A DNA stretch of 64,000 bases from JAJRXC01 sp047639555 (GTDB lineage: Bacteria; Actinomycetota; Acidimicrobiia; Acidimicrobiales; Aldehydirespiratoraceae). Under the pieces are notes generated by a model. It was not told the origin of the DNA. It made no database searches and worked only from the letters and a program-made list of their open reading frames with translations. Made by a program: the position numbers and the translations under genes. The stretch spans positions 1 through 64,000 of the forward strand of contig JBLIOE010000021.1 of NCBI GenBank assembly GCA_047639555.1, read 5' to 3'. Shown in pieces: positions 16,940 through 25,639 of the stretch. Positions within the stretch are counted from its first letter, which is position 1; each line of letters starts with the position of its first letter.

Positions 16940-17335
16940 ATGACTGCTACCGATCTCGCCGCCGTGATTGTTGCGGTGATCTGCCTGGCTGTTGTCGTCG
17001 TGCTTGTTGTCGCGGTGCAATCGCTCGTGCGTACGTTGCGCGAGCTGCGGGCCACGGTCGACGACCTGCGGGGCGCCACGCTGCCCATGGTGCACGACCT
17101 CCGCAGCACCGTGTTGAAGGCCGGCGACGAGCTCGAACGAGTTGAAAACGTGCTCGACCGGGCCGAGCGCATCTCCGCAACGGCCGACGTCGCCAGCCGT
17201 CTCGCGTACAAGGCCGTCGCTCCGCCGCTTATCAAGACCGCCTCGCTGGTGGCCGGAGCGGGCAAGGCCACATGGAAGATGCGCGGCGGCAAATCGCGCC
17301 GCCGGGCGATCAACGTTGGGAGTCGAGTCAAATGA
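16940..17335 (+). CDS. DUF948-like membrane protein
   Basis: A 131-residue protein: one N-terminal membrane helix (about 7-28), then a heptad-rich segment (about 29-75, LVRTLRELRATVDDLRGATLPMVHDLRSTVLKAG without a break) and a basic C-terminus (KMRGGKSRRR). This is the architecture of DUF948/YtxG-like proteins, of unknown function. It lies two genes upstream of alaS and overlaps the next gene by 4 nt (ATGA), as in other actinobacteria. A GGAG stands 4 nt before the ATG. Confidence 0.75.
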   Translation: MTATDLAAVIVAVICLAVVVVLVVAVQSLVRTLRELRATVDDLRGATLPMVHDLRSTVLKAGDELERVENVLDRAERISATADVASRLAYKAVAPPLIKTASLVAGAGKATWKMRGGKSRRRAINVGSRVK

Positions 17336-17625
17336 AGCGTGTCTTCTGGTCGGGTGTTGGTTATGCCGCTGGTCTTGGAACCTCGGTCTATGTCCAACGT
17401 CGCGTACGTCGTGCCGTCGACCACTACACGCCGGAGCAAGTTCGCCACGATGTCAGCGAGAAGAGCCGGCAGGTGGTCGGAAAGGCCAAGGACGTTGTGA
17501 TCGATCTGCGCGAAGCGGCCTCCGAAGGCGCTGATGCCATGCGCGCTCGCGAGCGGGAGCTCAAGAACGAGTTTGGCGGCGAGCGCGACCGGCACCAGCC
17601 GCGTACGCCCCGTATCCGGCACTAG
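17332..17625 (+). CDS. DUF6167-like small membrane-associated protein
   Basis: A 97-residue protein with a short N-terminal hydrophobic, glycine-rich segment (VFWSGVGYAAGLGTSVYV) followed by basic residues and a helical, charged remainder (TPEQVRHDV, KAKDVVIDLREAASEG, MRARERELKNEF). This resembles the DUF6167 proteins found immediately upstream of alaS in actinobacteria; the function is unknown. It overlaps the upstream gene by 4 nt and is followed by a 54-nt gap containing the alaS promoter. Confidence 0.7.
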   Translation: MKRVFWSGVGYAAGLGTSVYVQRRVRRAVDHYTPEQVRHDVSEKSRQVVGKAKDVVIDLREAASEGADAMRARERELKNEFGGERDRHQPRTPRIRH

Positions 17626-17664
17626 CGGCGAGCCAATTCGTTCTTCGAAAACTGGCGGCGGCGG

Positions 17665-17670
17665 TAGACT
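17665..17670 (+). promoter_or_regulatory. -10 box TAGACT for alaS
   Basis: TAGACT, 9 nt before the ATG at 17680. Confidence 0.5.
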
Positions 17671-17679
17671 GCTCCACTC

Positions 17680-20244
17680 ATGAAGGCCAATGAAGTTCGC
17701 CGCGCGTTCACCGAGTTCTTCTCCGAACGCGGCCACTCCCATCAGCCCTCCGCGTCCTTGATTCCGCACGACCCAACGCTGCTGTTCACGGTCGCCGGAA
17801 TGGTGCCGTTCAAGACCTACTTCACTGGTGAGGAAACGGCACCGTTCAAGCGCGCCGTCACCGTGCAGAAGTGCGTCCGCGCCGGTGGCAAACACAACGA
17901 TCTCGACGAGATTGGCCGCACTCTTCGCCACCTCACCTTCTTCGAGATGATGGGCAACTTCAGTTTCGGCGACTACTTCAAGTCCGATGCTTGTAAGTGG
18001 GCCTGGGAGTTCGTCACCGAGGTTCTGGCTCTCGATCCCGAACGCCTCTGGGTCACCGTTCACCTCACCGACGACGAGGCTGCCGCGATCTGGGAAAACG
18101 AAGTGGGTGTGCCCGCCGAACGGATCCAGCGGCTTGACGAAGACAACTATTGGAAGATGGGCGACACCGGCCCCTGTGGCCCCTGCTCGGAGATCTTCTG
18201 GGACAAGGGTCCCGAGTTTGGTGCCGACGGCGGCCCCGAGCATGGCGACGAAGATCGATTCATCGAGATCTGGAATCTTGTCTTCATGCAGTTCGATCAG
18301 AACGAAGACGGTTCGAAGACACCACTACCGAAGCCGTCGATCGACACCGGCATGGGCCTCGAACGCACGGTGTCGGTCATGCAGGGCGTCGATTCCGTCT
18401 GGGACACCGACGAGCTGAGCGCGCTGCAGGCCGCGGCCGGGGGCCTCACCGGCCTCGATCTCGCGACGGTGGAACCCGAGCAGCTCGTTTCGCTGCGAAT
18501 TCTTGCCGATCACGCTCGGTCCACCTCGATGCTGGTGTCCGACGGCGTGTTTCCGTCGAACGAAGCGCGTGGCTACGTGCTTCGTCGCATCCTTCGTCGC
18601 GCCGTTCGTCACGCCTACATCCTCGGTGTCGAAACCCCGGTCATGGGCGGCATGGTCGACGCGGTGGTCGAGATCATGGGTGTCGACTACCCCGGGCTCG
18701 TCGAGAACCACTCCTTCATTCGCGACGTAATCGATCGCGAAGAAGTGCGCTTCCGCGAGACGCTCCGCACCGGGGAAGCGATTCTCGACGAGCAACTGAG
18801 CTCGCTCGCCGAGGGCGAGTCGCTGTCCGGCGACACCGCATTCTTGCTGCACGACACCTACGGCTTCCCGCTCGAAGTCACCCAAGAGATCACCGCCGAA
18901 CGCAACGTCGACGTTGATGTCGAGGCGTTCCGTCGGGCGATGGCCGACCAGCAGCAGCGAGCCAAAGCTGGTCGTAAGGTCAGCGTCACGGGCGACACCG
19001 CGGGCCTGGTTGCGCTGGTGGAAGCCCACGGCGAAACAGTCTTCACCGGTCGTGATGAGGTCGCCACCGAAGCCACCGTGCTCCATGTCGACGATGAGAT
19101 TGTCGTGCTCGACCGCACTCCGTTTTATGCCGAGTCCGGCGGCCAGGTGGGCGACACCGGCACAATTCGCACCGAGACCGGCGAAGTCACTGTCGGCGAC
19201 ACGCGAGGCGGCGTTCCGGGCTTGAGCGTGCATTCGGTCGCATCGGTCAACGGCGCTATTGAGGTGGGCCAGACCGCCACGGCCACCATCGACGACGAGC
19301 GTCGTTCGGCGATCCGGCGCAATCACACCGCCACCCATCTCCTTCACTGGGCGCTGCGGAAAGTGGTCGGCGACCACGTGAAACAGCAGGGTTCGTGGGT
19401 CGGCCCCGACCGTCTGCGCTTCGACTTCAGCCACTACGAAGCAGTCACCGCTGAACAGATCGCGGAAGTCGAAGACCTTGTCAACGCCGAGGTGCTCACC
19501 AATCCGGAGTGTCGTCACTTTGAGACCACGATGGACGAGGCCCAAAGCCTCGGCGCGATTGCCTTCTTTGGCGACAAATACGGTGACATCGTGCGGGTGC
19601 TCGAAGCCGGCTCGAACTCCACCGAGCTGTGCGGCGGCACTCACGTGCGGGCCCTCGGCGACATCGGCGCCGTGAAGATCGTCTCCGAAGGTTCGATCGG
19701 CAGCAACATTCGCCGCATCGAAGCCGTCACCGGCATGACCACCATCGAATTGATGCGCGGCATCGACGCCACCGCGTCGGCGGCCGCCCGCGCCCTCAGC
19801 GTGCAGCCCGACGAACTGGCCGAGGGCATTGAGCGTCTCCAGGCGGAAGCCAAGGCGTTGCGCAACGAAGTCGCCAAGATGAAACAAGCGTTGGCTGTAG
19901 GGCAGGCTCCGGCCCTCGCCGGCCAGGCCGTCGATGGCGTGGTCGTGGCTCGCGTTGATGGCGTGGATCGCAACGGACTCCGTGATCTCGCGGTGTCGGT
20001 TCGCGATCAAGAGGGCGTACATGCCGTCGTCCTCGGCGCCGAGCTCGATGGGGGCGGCGTTGCCCTCGCGGCAGCCGTTACTCCGGAGAGCGCCCACAAT
20101 GCTGGGGTGCTGATCGAAGACGCCAAGAAGACCATTGGCGGCGGCGGCAAGGCCTCCGACGACCTCGCGGTTGCCGGCGGCAAGGATGTTGCCGCGCTCG
20201 ACGGGGCCCTCGACCAAGCCCGCGCCGCGGCCGGAATCGGCTGA
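17680..20244 (+). CDS. alaS: Alanine-tRNA ligase
   Basis: An 854-residue AlaRS. The catalytic domain opens with the usual F-x-E-R-G-H-S-x-x-S segment (FFSERGHSHQPSASLIP), the editing domain has the zinc motif RRNHTATHLLHWAL near residue 545 and CGGTHVRALGDIG near 650, and a C-terminal DHHA1/C-Ala region completes it (glycine-rich end GGGGKASDDLAVAGGKD). All domains are present at normal length. ruvX begins one base after the stop. Confidence 0.97.
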   Translation: MKANEVRRAFTEFFSERGHSHQPSASLIPHDPTLLFTVAGMVPFKTYFTGEETAPFKRAVTVQKCVRAGGKHNDLDEIGRTLRHLTFFEMMGNFSFGDYFKSDACKWAWEFVTEVLALDPERLWVTVHLTDDEAAAIWENEVGVPAERIQRLDEDNYWKMGDTGPCGPCSEIFWDKGPEFGADGGPEHGDEDRFIEIWNLVFMQFDQNEDGSKTPLPKPSIDTGMGLERTVSVMQGVDSVWDTDELSALQAAAGGLTGLDLATVEPEQLVSLRILADHARSTSMLVSDGVFPSNEARGYVLRRILRRAVRHAYILGVETPVMGGMVDAVVEIMGVDYPGLVENHSFIRDVIDREEVRFRETLRTGEAILDEQLSSLAEGESLSGDTAFLLHDTYGFPLEVTQEITAERNVDVDVEAFRRAMADQQQRAKAGRKVSVTGDTAGLVALVEAHGETVFTGRDEVATEATVLHVDDEIVVLDRTPFYAESGGQVGDTGTIRTETGEVTVGDTRGGVPGLSVHSVASVNGAIEVGQTATATIDDERRSAIRRNHTATHLLHWALRKVVGDHVKQQGSWVGPDRLRFDFSHYEAVTAEQIAEVEDLVNAEVLTNPECRHFETTMDEAQSLGAIAFFGDKYGDIVRVLEAGSNSTELCGGTHVRALGDIGAVKIVSEGSIGSNIRRIEAVTGMTTIELMRGIDATASAAARALSVQPDELAEGIERLQAEAKALRNEVAKMKQALAVGQAPALAGQAVDGVVVARVDGVDRNGLRDLAVSVRDQEGVHAVVLGAELDGGGVALAAAVTPESAHNAGVLIEDAKKTIGGGGKASDDLAVAGGKDVAALDGALDQARAAAGIG

Positions 20245-20245
20245 G

Positions 20246-20671
20246 ATGCGAGCGCTCGGGCTCGACCTGGGCTCCAAGCGCATCGGCGTCGCCGTCAGCG
20301 ATTCCGATGGCACGTTGGCGATGCCGATCGAGGTGGTCAAACGTTGCGGTGATCGCCCCCGCGAGCATCGAGAGATCGGCGCGCTCCTGGCGGAATGGGA
20401 GGCCGAAATCCTTGTTGTGGGCCTGCCGCTCAACATGGACGGATCCAAAGGAGAGATGGCAAAGAAGTACGCGGCCGAAGCAAAGGTGCTGGGCGACACC
20501 CTCGACGTGCCTGTGGTTCTCTACGATGAGCGACTGACAACCGTTACCGCGGAGCGATCCCTCATGGAACAACAGATGAAGGCCGATGCCCGCCGAAGCG
20601 TGGTCGACAAGGTTGCCGCGGCCGTGATGCTGCAGGCATGGCTCGACGGAGGGATGCCGCGTGACCGATAA
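20246..20671 (+). CDS. ruvX: Putative pre-16S rRNA nuclease YqgF/RuvX
   Basis: A 141-residue RNase H-fold protein: RALGLDLGSKRIGVAVSD contains the first acidic residue, LVVGLPLNMDGSKGEMA is the central signature, and YDERLTTVTAE supplies further acidic residues. E. coli YqgF matures 16S rRNA; the older label is Holliday-junction-resolvase-like. The position between alaS and mltG is the standard actinobacterial one. It starts 1 nt after the alaS stop and overlaps mltG by 11 nt. Confidence 0.93.
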   Translation: MRALGLDLGSKRIGVAVSDSDGTLAMPIEVVKRCGDRPREHREIGALLAEWEAEILVVGLPLNMDGSKGEMAKKYAAEAKVLGDTLDVPVVLYDERLTTVTAERSLMEQQMKADARRSVVDKVAAAVMLQAWLDGGMPRDR

Positions 20672-22178
20672 GCCGCGCCGTAACTGGGCCGCCTTTCTCA
20701 CCGGCCAAGCCGACGAGGAGATCCCGGAGGCTGCGAAGCCGCCCACCCAGCCGCCTCGCGCCATCGATGTGCCGCTCATTCCCGATGACGCGCCCAAGCG
20801 ACCGGCCACCCGCGTGGCTCGTCCGGCCGCGGCTACTCCGCTGTCGCCCCCACCCCTCACCGTGGGTCCCGATGGAGAAGAGGTGCCAATCGTCGCTCTT
20901 CCCGACTACGCCGCCCCCGCCGGTGAAGTCGTGTCGGCGGGCTTCGACGCCAACGGCGTGGAGTACGTGTTCGAAGACGACCCGGGCGCCGACCCGCTCG
21001 TCGACCCTCGTTACGACGCCGACGATCGCAACTGGGTCCGCTACCGCACGACCTGGGGCAGCATCTTGCGCGGTGTCGGGCTCATTGTCCTGGTGTTCGT
21101 ACTCATCGTCACGGCGCGCAATCGCGTCTACTCGTGGATCGACGACCAGGTCGATGCCGGTGGCGATCACGGTGAAGATCTCGAGTTCACCATCGACTCT
21201 GGCGCCGCGGTCAACGATGTCGCGACAAAGCTGGCCGACGCCAGCATCATCAACAACGCCACCGTCTTTCGCTACTGGCTCCGCTGCGATGTGCCCAACG
21301 GCGGCAACATCACCATTAGCGGGTTCCTCGGCTGCGACACCGAGGTGCAGTTTCAAGCTGGCGACTACGACCTCGTCGAGAATATGACGTATCAGGAAGT
21401 TGTCGACCAGCTGGCACTTGGGCCAAAGAAAGAGATCATCCATACCGTTCTCATTCCGGAGGGACTACGCGTGTCTCAGTTTGTTGAACGGCTGCTCGAG
21501 GAGAACGATCTTTATGATCGTGACCAGCTCATCGTCGCGCTCCAAGACCCGGATCTGTTCTCCGATTATGTCCGGGAAGAGTCGTTGGTCTTCTTTCCCC
21601 ATGAGGGCTTCCCCTTCCCCGCTCTCTACGACGTGCCCGAGCAGAACCTCGCTGACGAGCGGTGGATTGTTGGTCGCATGACCGGGGAGTTCGATCAGCG
21701 CATGAACAACCTTCTCGAGAAATCGGATGGCCTGCCACCACTCGCCATCGAGCTGGGGCTTGATGAGTACGACCTCGTCATCATCGCTTCGCTGATCGAA
21801 GAGGAAGCCAAGCTCGATGAGGATCGGGCGAAGATCTCGCGAGTGATCTGGAACCGACTGCAGCAGGAATGGTTGCTCGGCATCGACGCGACGGCGTGCT
21901 ACTTCCCCGCTATTCCGTGCTCGGAGTTGCGGCAAAGCCATCTCGACGACCCGAACCCGTGGAACACCCGAGCCATCGCCGGTCTACCCGCTACCCCAAT
22001 TTCGGCGCCCGGTCAGGCTTCGCTCGACGCAGCTTTCTTCCCCGAAGAGGGGCCCTGGATGTACTACGTGCTGACGAATGAAGGTGGCGTCGATGGCGCC
22101 CATCGTTTCGTCGAAACTGACGCCGAGTTCCAAGAAGCCAAGGCGGAGTGCGCCCGGCTCGATCTCGGCTGCGGTTGA
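20661..22178 (+). CDS. mltG: Endolytic murein transglycosylase MltG
   Basis: A 505-residue membrane-anchored YceG-family lytic transglycosylase that cuts nascent glycan strands. A proline-rich cytoplasmic N-terminus of about 130 residues precedes one membrane helix (about 137-153, VGLIVLVFVLIVTA). The extracytoplasmic part has a LysM-like start, then the catalytic Glu in IASLIEEEAKLDEDRAKISRVIWNRL and the conserved LPATPISAPGQASLDAA near the end. The long N-terminal extension is usual in actinobacteria. The GTG start overlaps ruvX; the stop shares a base with the aroE ATG (TGATG). Confidence 0.95.
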   Translation: MTDKPRRNWAAFLTGQADEEIPEAAKPPTQPPRAIDVPLIPDDAPKRPATRVARPAAATPLSPPPLTVGPDGEEVPIVALPDYAAPAGEVVSAGFDANGVEYVFEDDPGADPLVDPRYDADDRNWVRYRTTWGSILRGVGLIVLVFVLIVTARNRVYSWIDDQVDAGGDHGEDLEFTIDSGAAVNDVATKLADASIINNATVFRYWLRCDVPNGGNITISGFLGCDTEVQFQAGDYDLVENMTYQEVVDQLALGPKKEIIHTVLIPEGLRVSQFVERLLEENDLYDRDQLIVALQDPDLFSDYVREESLVFFPHEGFPFPALYDVPEQNLADERWIVGRMTGEFDQRMNNLLEKSDGLPPLAIELGLDEYDLVIIASLIEEEAKLDEDRAKISRVIWNRLQQEWLLGIDATACYFPAIPCSELRQSHLDDPNPWNTRAIAGLPATPISAPGQASLDAAFFPEEGPWMYYVLTNEGGVDGAHRFVETDAEFQEAKAECARLDLGCG

Positions 22179-23002
22179 TGATCACCGGTCACACTCGGAT
22201 TGCTGCCGTGATCGGCGACCCGGTCGCGCATTCACTGTCTCCGGCGCTGCACAACGCGGCCTTTGCTGCTGCGGGCCTTGATTGGGTGTACGTCGCGCTG
22301 CCGGTCCCGGCGGGAACCGGGGCGGAGGCGGTCGCCGCGATGCGAACGCTCGGCCTCGGCGGGCTGTCGGTCACGATGCCTCACAAGGACGCAGCGGCGG
22401 CCGCCGCCGACGAACGCTCTGCCGCCGTCAACGCGCTCGGTGCGGCGAACTGCCTTGTTCCCCTTGCCGACGGCCGAATTCGGGCCGAGAATACTGATGG
22501 TGCTGGGTTTCTCGCCGGACTCCGTGACGACGCCGATTTCGACGTTGCGGGCAAACAGATCGCGGTGATTGGCGCCGGTGGCGCGGCTCGTGCCGTCGTG
22601 CAGGCCTGTGGGGCCGCGGGCGCGGCGGGCGTGCTTGTAGTGAATCGCACACCCGAGCGGGCGGTTGCTACGGCCGAACTCGCGGGTCGAGTGGGCCGGG
22701 TCGGACAAGAAGCGGATCTCGCGACCGCCGATGTTGTGGTTAATGCGACGTCCGTCGGTATGGGCGACGATCGCTCGATGCCCTGCGATCCGTCGGTCCT
22801 GCACGGCGCCCAGATAGTCGTCGATCTGATCTACAACCCCATCGAAACCGCGTGGTTGGCCGCGGCTCGCGAGGCCGGACTCGAGGCCTACGGCGGCCTC
22901 TCGATGTTGCTGCACCAGGCCGCGATCTCGTTCACTCACTGGACCGGGGTTGCCGCGCCAGTCGACGCAATGCGGGAAGTGGTCGCGAACAAATTCGCGT
23001 AG
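22178..23002 (+). CDS. aroE: Shikimate dehydrogenase
   Basis: A 274-residue NADP-dependent enzyme reducing 3-dehydroshikimate to shikimate. The substrate domain carries the HSLSPALHNAAF motif near residue 18 and MPHKDAAAAAADE with the catalytic Lys; ENTDGAGF gives the NTDG motif and GAGGAARAVV is the Rossmann loop. The ATG at 22178 overlaps the mltG stop by 1 nt; a longer frame upstream reads through mltG and is rejected. The other aro genes resume at 25.1 kb after two unrelated genes. Confidence 0.95.
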   Translation: MITGHTRIAAVIGDPVAHSLSPALHNAAFAAAGLDWVYVALPVPAGTGAEAVAAMRTLGLGGLSVTMPHKDAAAAAADERSAAVNALGAANCLVPLADGRIRAENTDGAGFLAGLRDDADFDVAGKQIAVIGAGGAARAVVQACGAAGAAGVLVVNRTPERAVATAELAGRVGRVGQEADLATADVVVNATSVGMGDDRSMPCDPSVLHGAQIVVDLIYNPIETAWLAAAREAGLEAYGGLSMLLHQAAISFTHWTGVAAPVDAMREVVANKFA

Positions 23003-23063
23003 TCCTCACTTCCTCGCTCGGACGTGCCGATGGTCAGGTGTTCGTACCACTACGGAGGTCACT

Positions 23064-24179
23064 GTGGCGCTCTCGGGCACACTCGACACCTTTGCTCTTC
23101 CAGATGTTCTTCGGCTCCTCGCGTCAACCGCAAAGACCGGACGGCTCCGCATTACGGGTGACCGTGGCTCGGGCAGTATTTGGGTCGACTCAGGCGACGT
23201 TGTCGCCGCTGAGCTGGCCAACGCGGTCACGCAGGAACCGACCAACGCGGAGGTCATGTTCGGCCTCCTCCGTTTCTCGGCGGGATCGTTCACTTTCGAA
23301 GCCGACGCACTGGCCCCCAACGCGACCTCACCCTCGGGGATGGACGCGCTTCTCGGCGCGGCCGAGAACATGCTCGTCGAATGGCGGGCGATCGAAGAGG
23401 TCATCCCGTCGCTCGACGTGTGGGTGGGCCTCCGTGCCCGCCTCGATGGTCCTGATGTGATGGTCGATCAGCCCCGCTGGCGTGGCATTGCCGCCGTCGG
23501 CTCCGGTGCCCAGGTTGGTGCCGTTGCGGCCGATCTTGATCTGAACGAGATCGACTCATGCCGCCTCGTAAAGGAATTGCTCGAACTGGGACTCGTCGAG
23601 TTCATCGATGAACCGGCGACGGCTACGGCCGCGACCTCGTTCGAACCGATGCCCGTCGATGAAGCTCCCGTCATCGAGGAACCTGCTCCGGTGATAGCGG
23701 AAGAGCCCGCACGGTTCGAACCCCTCTCGTTTGGCGAGCCCGTCGACGAGGGGATCGGCGTCTTCGCCGACGAGACCCCCGGCGAGCCCGAGGCCTTGCT
23801 CCATGAACTCGACGCGATGGACGGCGCCCCGTCATTCGCGGACCCTGACGACGCTCCGGGCGCCGGCTTCGTTGGCGGTAATGAGTCTTCGTCCGAGCCA
23901 TCACTCGCAGCTCTGCCGTCCAGTGACGATGAGTTCGAACCGGTTGAAGACATCTTCGCCGGCGCCGCCGCAGCGACCGACGACGACGATGAGTTGGATC
24001 CGGCCGAGATGGCTCGCCAACTCGCCAATCTGAGCCCGAAGGCCGCCAAAGCGGTCGCGGCCGCAGCCAAAGCAACGACCGACGTCGAGCGTGATGCCGC
24101 ACTCGCCGCCGTCGAGGCCGAGGACGACAGCGTCAACCGTGGGCTTCTGCTGAAGTTCCTACGTTCCGTCGACTCCTGA
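23064..24179 (+). CDS. DUF4388 domain protein
   Basis: A 371-residue cytoplasmic protein. Its N-terminal about 100 residues match DUF4388 (PATAN-type) by eye: LSGTLDTFALPDVLRLLAS, TGRLRIT, GSIWVDSGDVVAAEL. This domain occurs in proteins linked to signalling, gliding and type IV pili, but no activity is established. A winged-helix-like region follows (about 105-190), then an acidic, Pro/Glu-rich linker (about 195-320) and a helical C-terminus (ARQLANLSPKAAKAVAAAAK). The GTG at 23064 has a GGAGGT 4 nt upstream. It precedes a prepilin peptidase gene, so a pilus-related role is possible but unproven. Confidence 0.8.
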   Translation: MALSGTLDTFALPDVLRLLASTAKTGRLRITGDRGSGSIWVDSGDVVAAELANAVTQEPTNAEVMFGLLRFSAGSFTFEADALAPNATSPSGMDALLGAAENMLVEWRAIEEVIPSLDVWVGLRARLDGPDVMVDQPRWRGIAAVGSGAQVGAVAADLDLNEIDSCRLVKELLELGLVEFIDEPATATAATSFEPMPVDEAPVIEEPAPVIAEEPARFEPLSFGEPVDEGIGVFADETPGEPEALLHELDAMDGAPSFADPDDAPGAGFVGGNESSSEPSLAALPSSDDEFEPVEDIFAGAAAATDDDDELDPAEMARQLANLSPKAAKAVAAAAKATTDVERDAALAAVEAEDDSVNRGLLLKFLRSVDS

Positions 24180-24190
24180 GGATCGGACCC

Positions 24191-24196
24191 TAGGGT
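24191..24196 (+). promoter_or_regulatory. -10 box TAGGGT for the prepilin peptidase
   Basis: TAGGGT, 9 nt before the ATG at 24206. Confidence 0.4.
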
Positions 24197-24205
24197 CTCG
24201 CTGAT

Positions 24206-25042
24206 ATGGACGTCCTGGTCGTACTTCTCGCCATTCCCATTGGACTAGTGGTTGGCGGATTCGTGACGATGCTCGTCGATCGAATCCCCGACAAGACACC
24301 ATTGACGGTGCGTTCGCGCTGCCCGTTCTGTGCGCACCCGCTGGCCGTGCACGAGACCATCCCGGTGGTGTCGTGGCTTCGTCAGCGAGGCCGATGCCGA
24401 CATTGTGATCACCCGATCACGCCGTCTTACCCGGTCGTCGAGTTGGTCACCATGGGTCTGTGGGTGGCCACGGCCCTGCGGTTTGGCGCCGAGTGGACGG
24501 TCGCCGCGCCACTCGTACTTGTGACGGCGTTGGTCGCTCTCTCGGTGATCGACATGTACGTCTATCGATTGCCGGACCGTCTCGTCTTCCCGAGCTTGCT
24601 CCTGAGCATCGGCGTGATTGTGTTCTCCGGTTTCGCCATCGATCGACCATCGGCCATCGTCAAGGCGCTGGGTGCCATGGCGCTGTACGGCAGCTTCCTG
24701 CTGATCCTGCATCTCATCTCCCCGAAGGGAATGGGGTTCGGCGACGTGAAGCTCGCGCTTTTGCTCGGCGTACATCTGGGGTGGGCGGCTGGGTCGGCTT
24801 GGCTCGGCTGGACGCCGGTATTTCGTGCCGTCTTCTACGCGCTCATGATTTCGTGCCTCATGGGGGGCATCGGCGGTCTCCTCATTGCGGTGCTGCGCCG
24901 TCGCCTCCAGCGAGACGTGATGCCGGACCCGGAAGCCGAGCAAGGTCAGCCGAAGCGGTTGTTGGCCCAGTCGATGCCGTTCGGCCCGGCACTGGCCGCC
25001 GGCACCGTGATCGTTGTGCTGTTCCTCGACTCGTTTGTTTGA
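24206..25042 (+). CDS. Prepilin peptidase / leader N-methyltransferase (A24 family)
   Basis: A 278-residue polytopic membrane aspartyl peptidase. The N-terminal domain has the two CxxC pairs (RCPFCAHP and RCRHCDHP) that mark enzymes with the zinc-binding/methyltransferase segment, and PVVSWLRQRGRCR between them. The peptidase part has the first Asp in SVIDMYVYRLPDRLV and the second in KGMGFGDVKLALLLG. It would process type IV pilin-like or Tad-like leaders at the inner membrane. No pilin or assembly gene lies in the window, so the substrates are elsewhere. Confidence 0.92.
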   Translation: MDVLVVLLAIPIGLVVGGFVTMLVDRIPDKTPLTVRSRCPFCAHPLAVHETIPVVSWLRQRGRCRHCDHPITPSYPVVELVTMGLWVATALRFGAEWTVAAPLVLVTALVALSVIDMYVYRLPDRLVFPSLLLSIGVIVFSGFAIDRPSAIVKALGAMALYGSFLLILHLISPKGMGFGDVKLALLLGVHLGWAAGSAWLGWTPVFRAVFYALMISCLMGGIGGLLIAVLRRRLQRDVMPDPEAEQGQPKRLLAQSMPFGPALAAGTVIVVLFLDSFV

Positions 25043-25088
25043 GCGAGGCCGAGCTGGGAAACAACCCGATCCGCGATGAGCGCACCGG

Positions 25089-25094
25089 TAGCCT
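25089..25094 (+). promoter_or_regulatory. -10 box TAGCCT for aroK
   Basis: TAGCCT, 8 nt before the ATG at 25103; likely promoter of the aroK-aroB-aroQ run. Confidence 0.5.
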
Positions 25095-25102
25095 GCGTTC
25101 CT

Positions 25103-25639
25103 ATGACAGCCCGCCCTTCACTGAGTCCGCGCCGCGTCGTGCTCGTCGGCCCCATGGGGTCGGGCAAGTCCACGGTCGGCCGCGCCCTCGCACAACGCCT
25201 TGGTCTCGGCCACGTCGATACCGACGACATGGTCGTCAACAACACGGGCCGCCCGATTTCCGAGATCTTTGAGTCCGACGGTGAAGAGGCGTTTCGTTCG
25301 CTGGAAACCGGAGCACTCGAGTCGGCCCTAAGCGGCAACTCGGTCGTGTCCACCGGTGGCGGTGTAGTGGTGACCGAGGAAAACCGAGCGATGCTTCAGG
25401 CCAGCGATGCCCTCGTGGTCTGGCTCGACGGAACAATCGATGCACTCGTGAAAAGAGTTGGATCGGGCCGAAGCCGACCATTGCTGGGCGAAGATGTCCG
25501 CGGCTCGCTCCAGCAGAAACTGGCCGAGCGTGGGCCCGGCTATCTCGAAGTCGCCGATCTGCGGGTCGACACCTCAGAAATGCGCCACGCGGATTGCGTC
25601 GACGCAATCGTGGCTGCCCTCGAAGGAGTTTGTTTATGA
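25103..25639 (+). CDS. aroK: Shikimate kinase
   Basis: A 178-residue P-loop kinase phosphorylating shikimate at the 3-position. Walker A reads VLVGPMGSGKSTVGRAL near residue 10; HVDTDDMVV, STGGGVVV and SRPLLGEDV supply the shikimate-binding and lid segments. The ATG at 25103 is chosen from the -10 box and family length over an ATG 27 nt upstream. The stop overlaps aroB (ATGA). Confidence 0.95.
   Translation: MTARPSLSPRRVVLVGPMGSGKSTVGRALAQRLGLGHVDTDDMVVNNTGRPISEIFESDGEEAFRSLETGALESALSGNSVVSTGGGVVVTEENRAMLQASDALVVWLDGTIDALVKRVGSGRSRPLLGEDVRGSLQQKLAERGPGYLEVADLRVDTSEMRHADCVDAIVAALEGVCL

Noticed and set aside
18325..20499. Minus-strand open frame of 724 codons opposite alaS and ruvX
   Set aside because: Shadow of alaS; it crosses two real genes and has no start-site signal.
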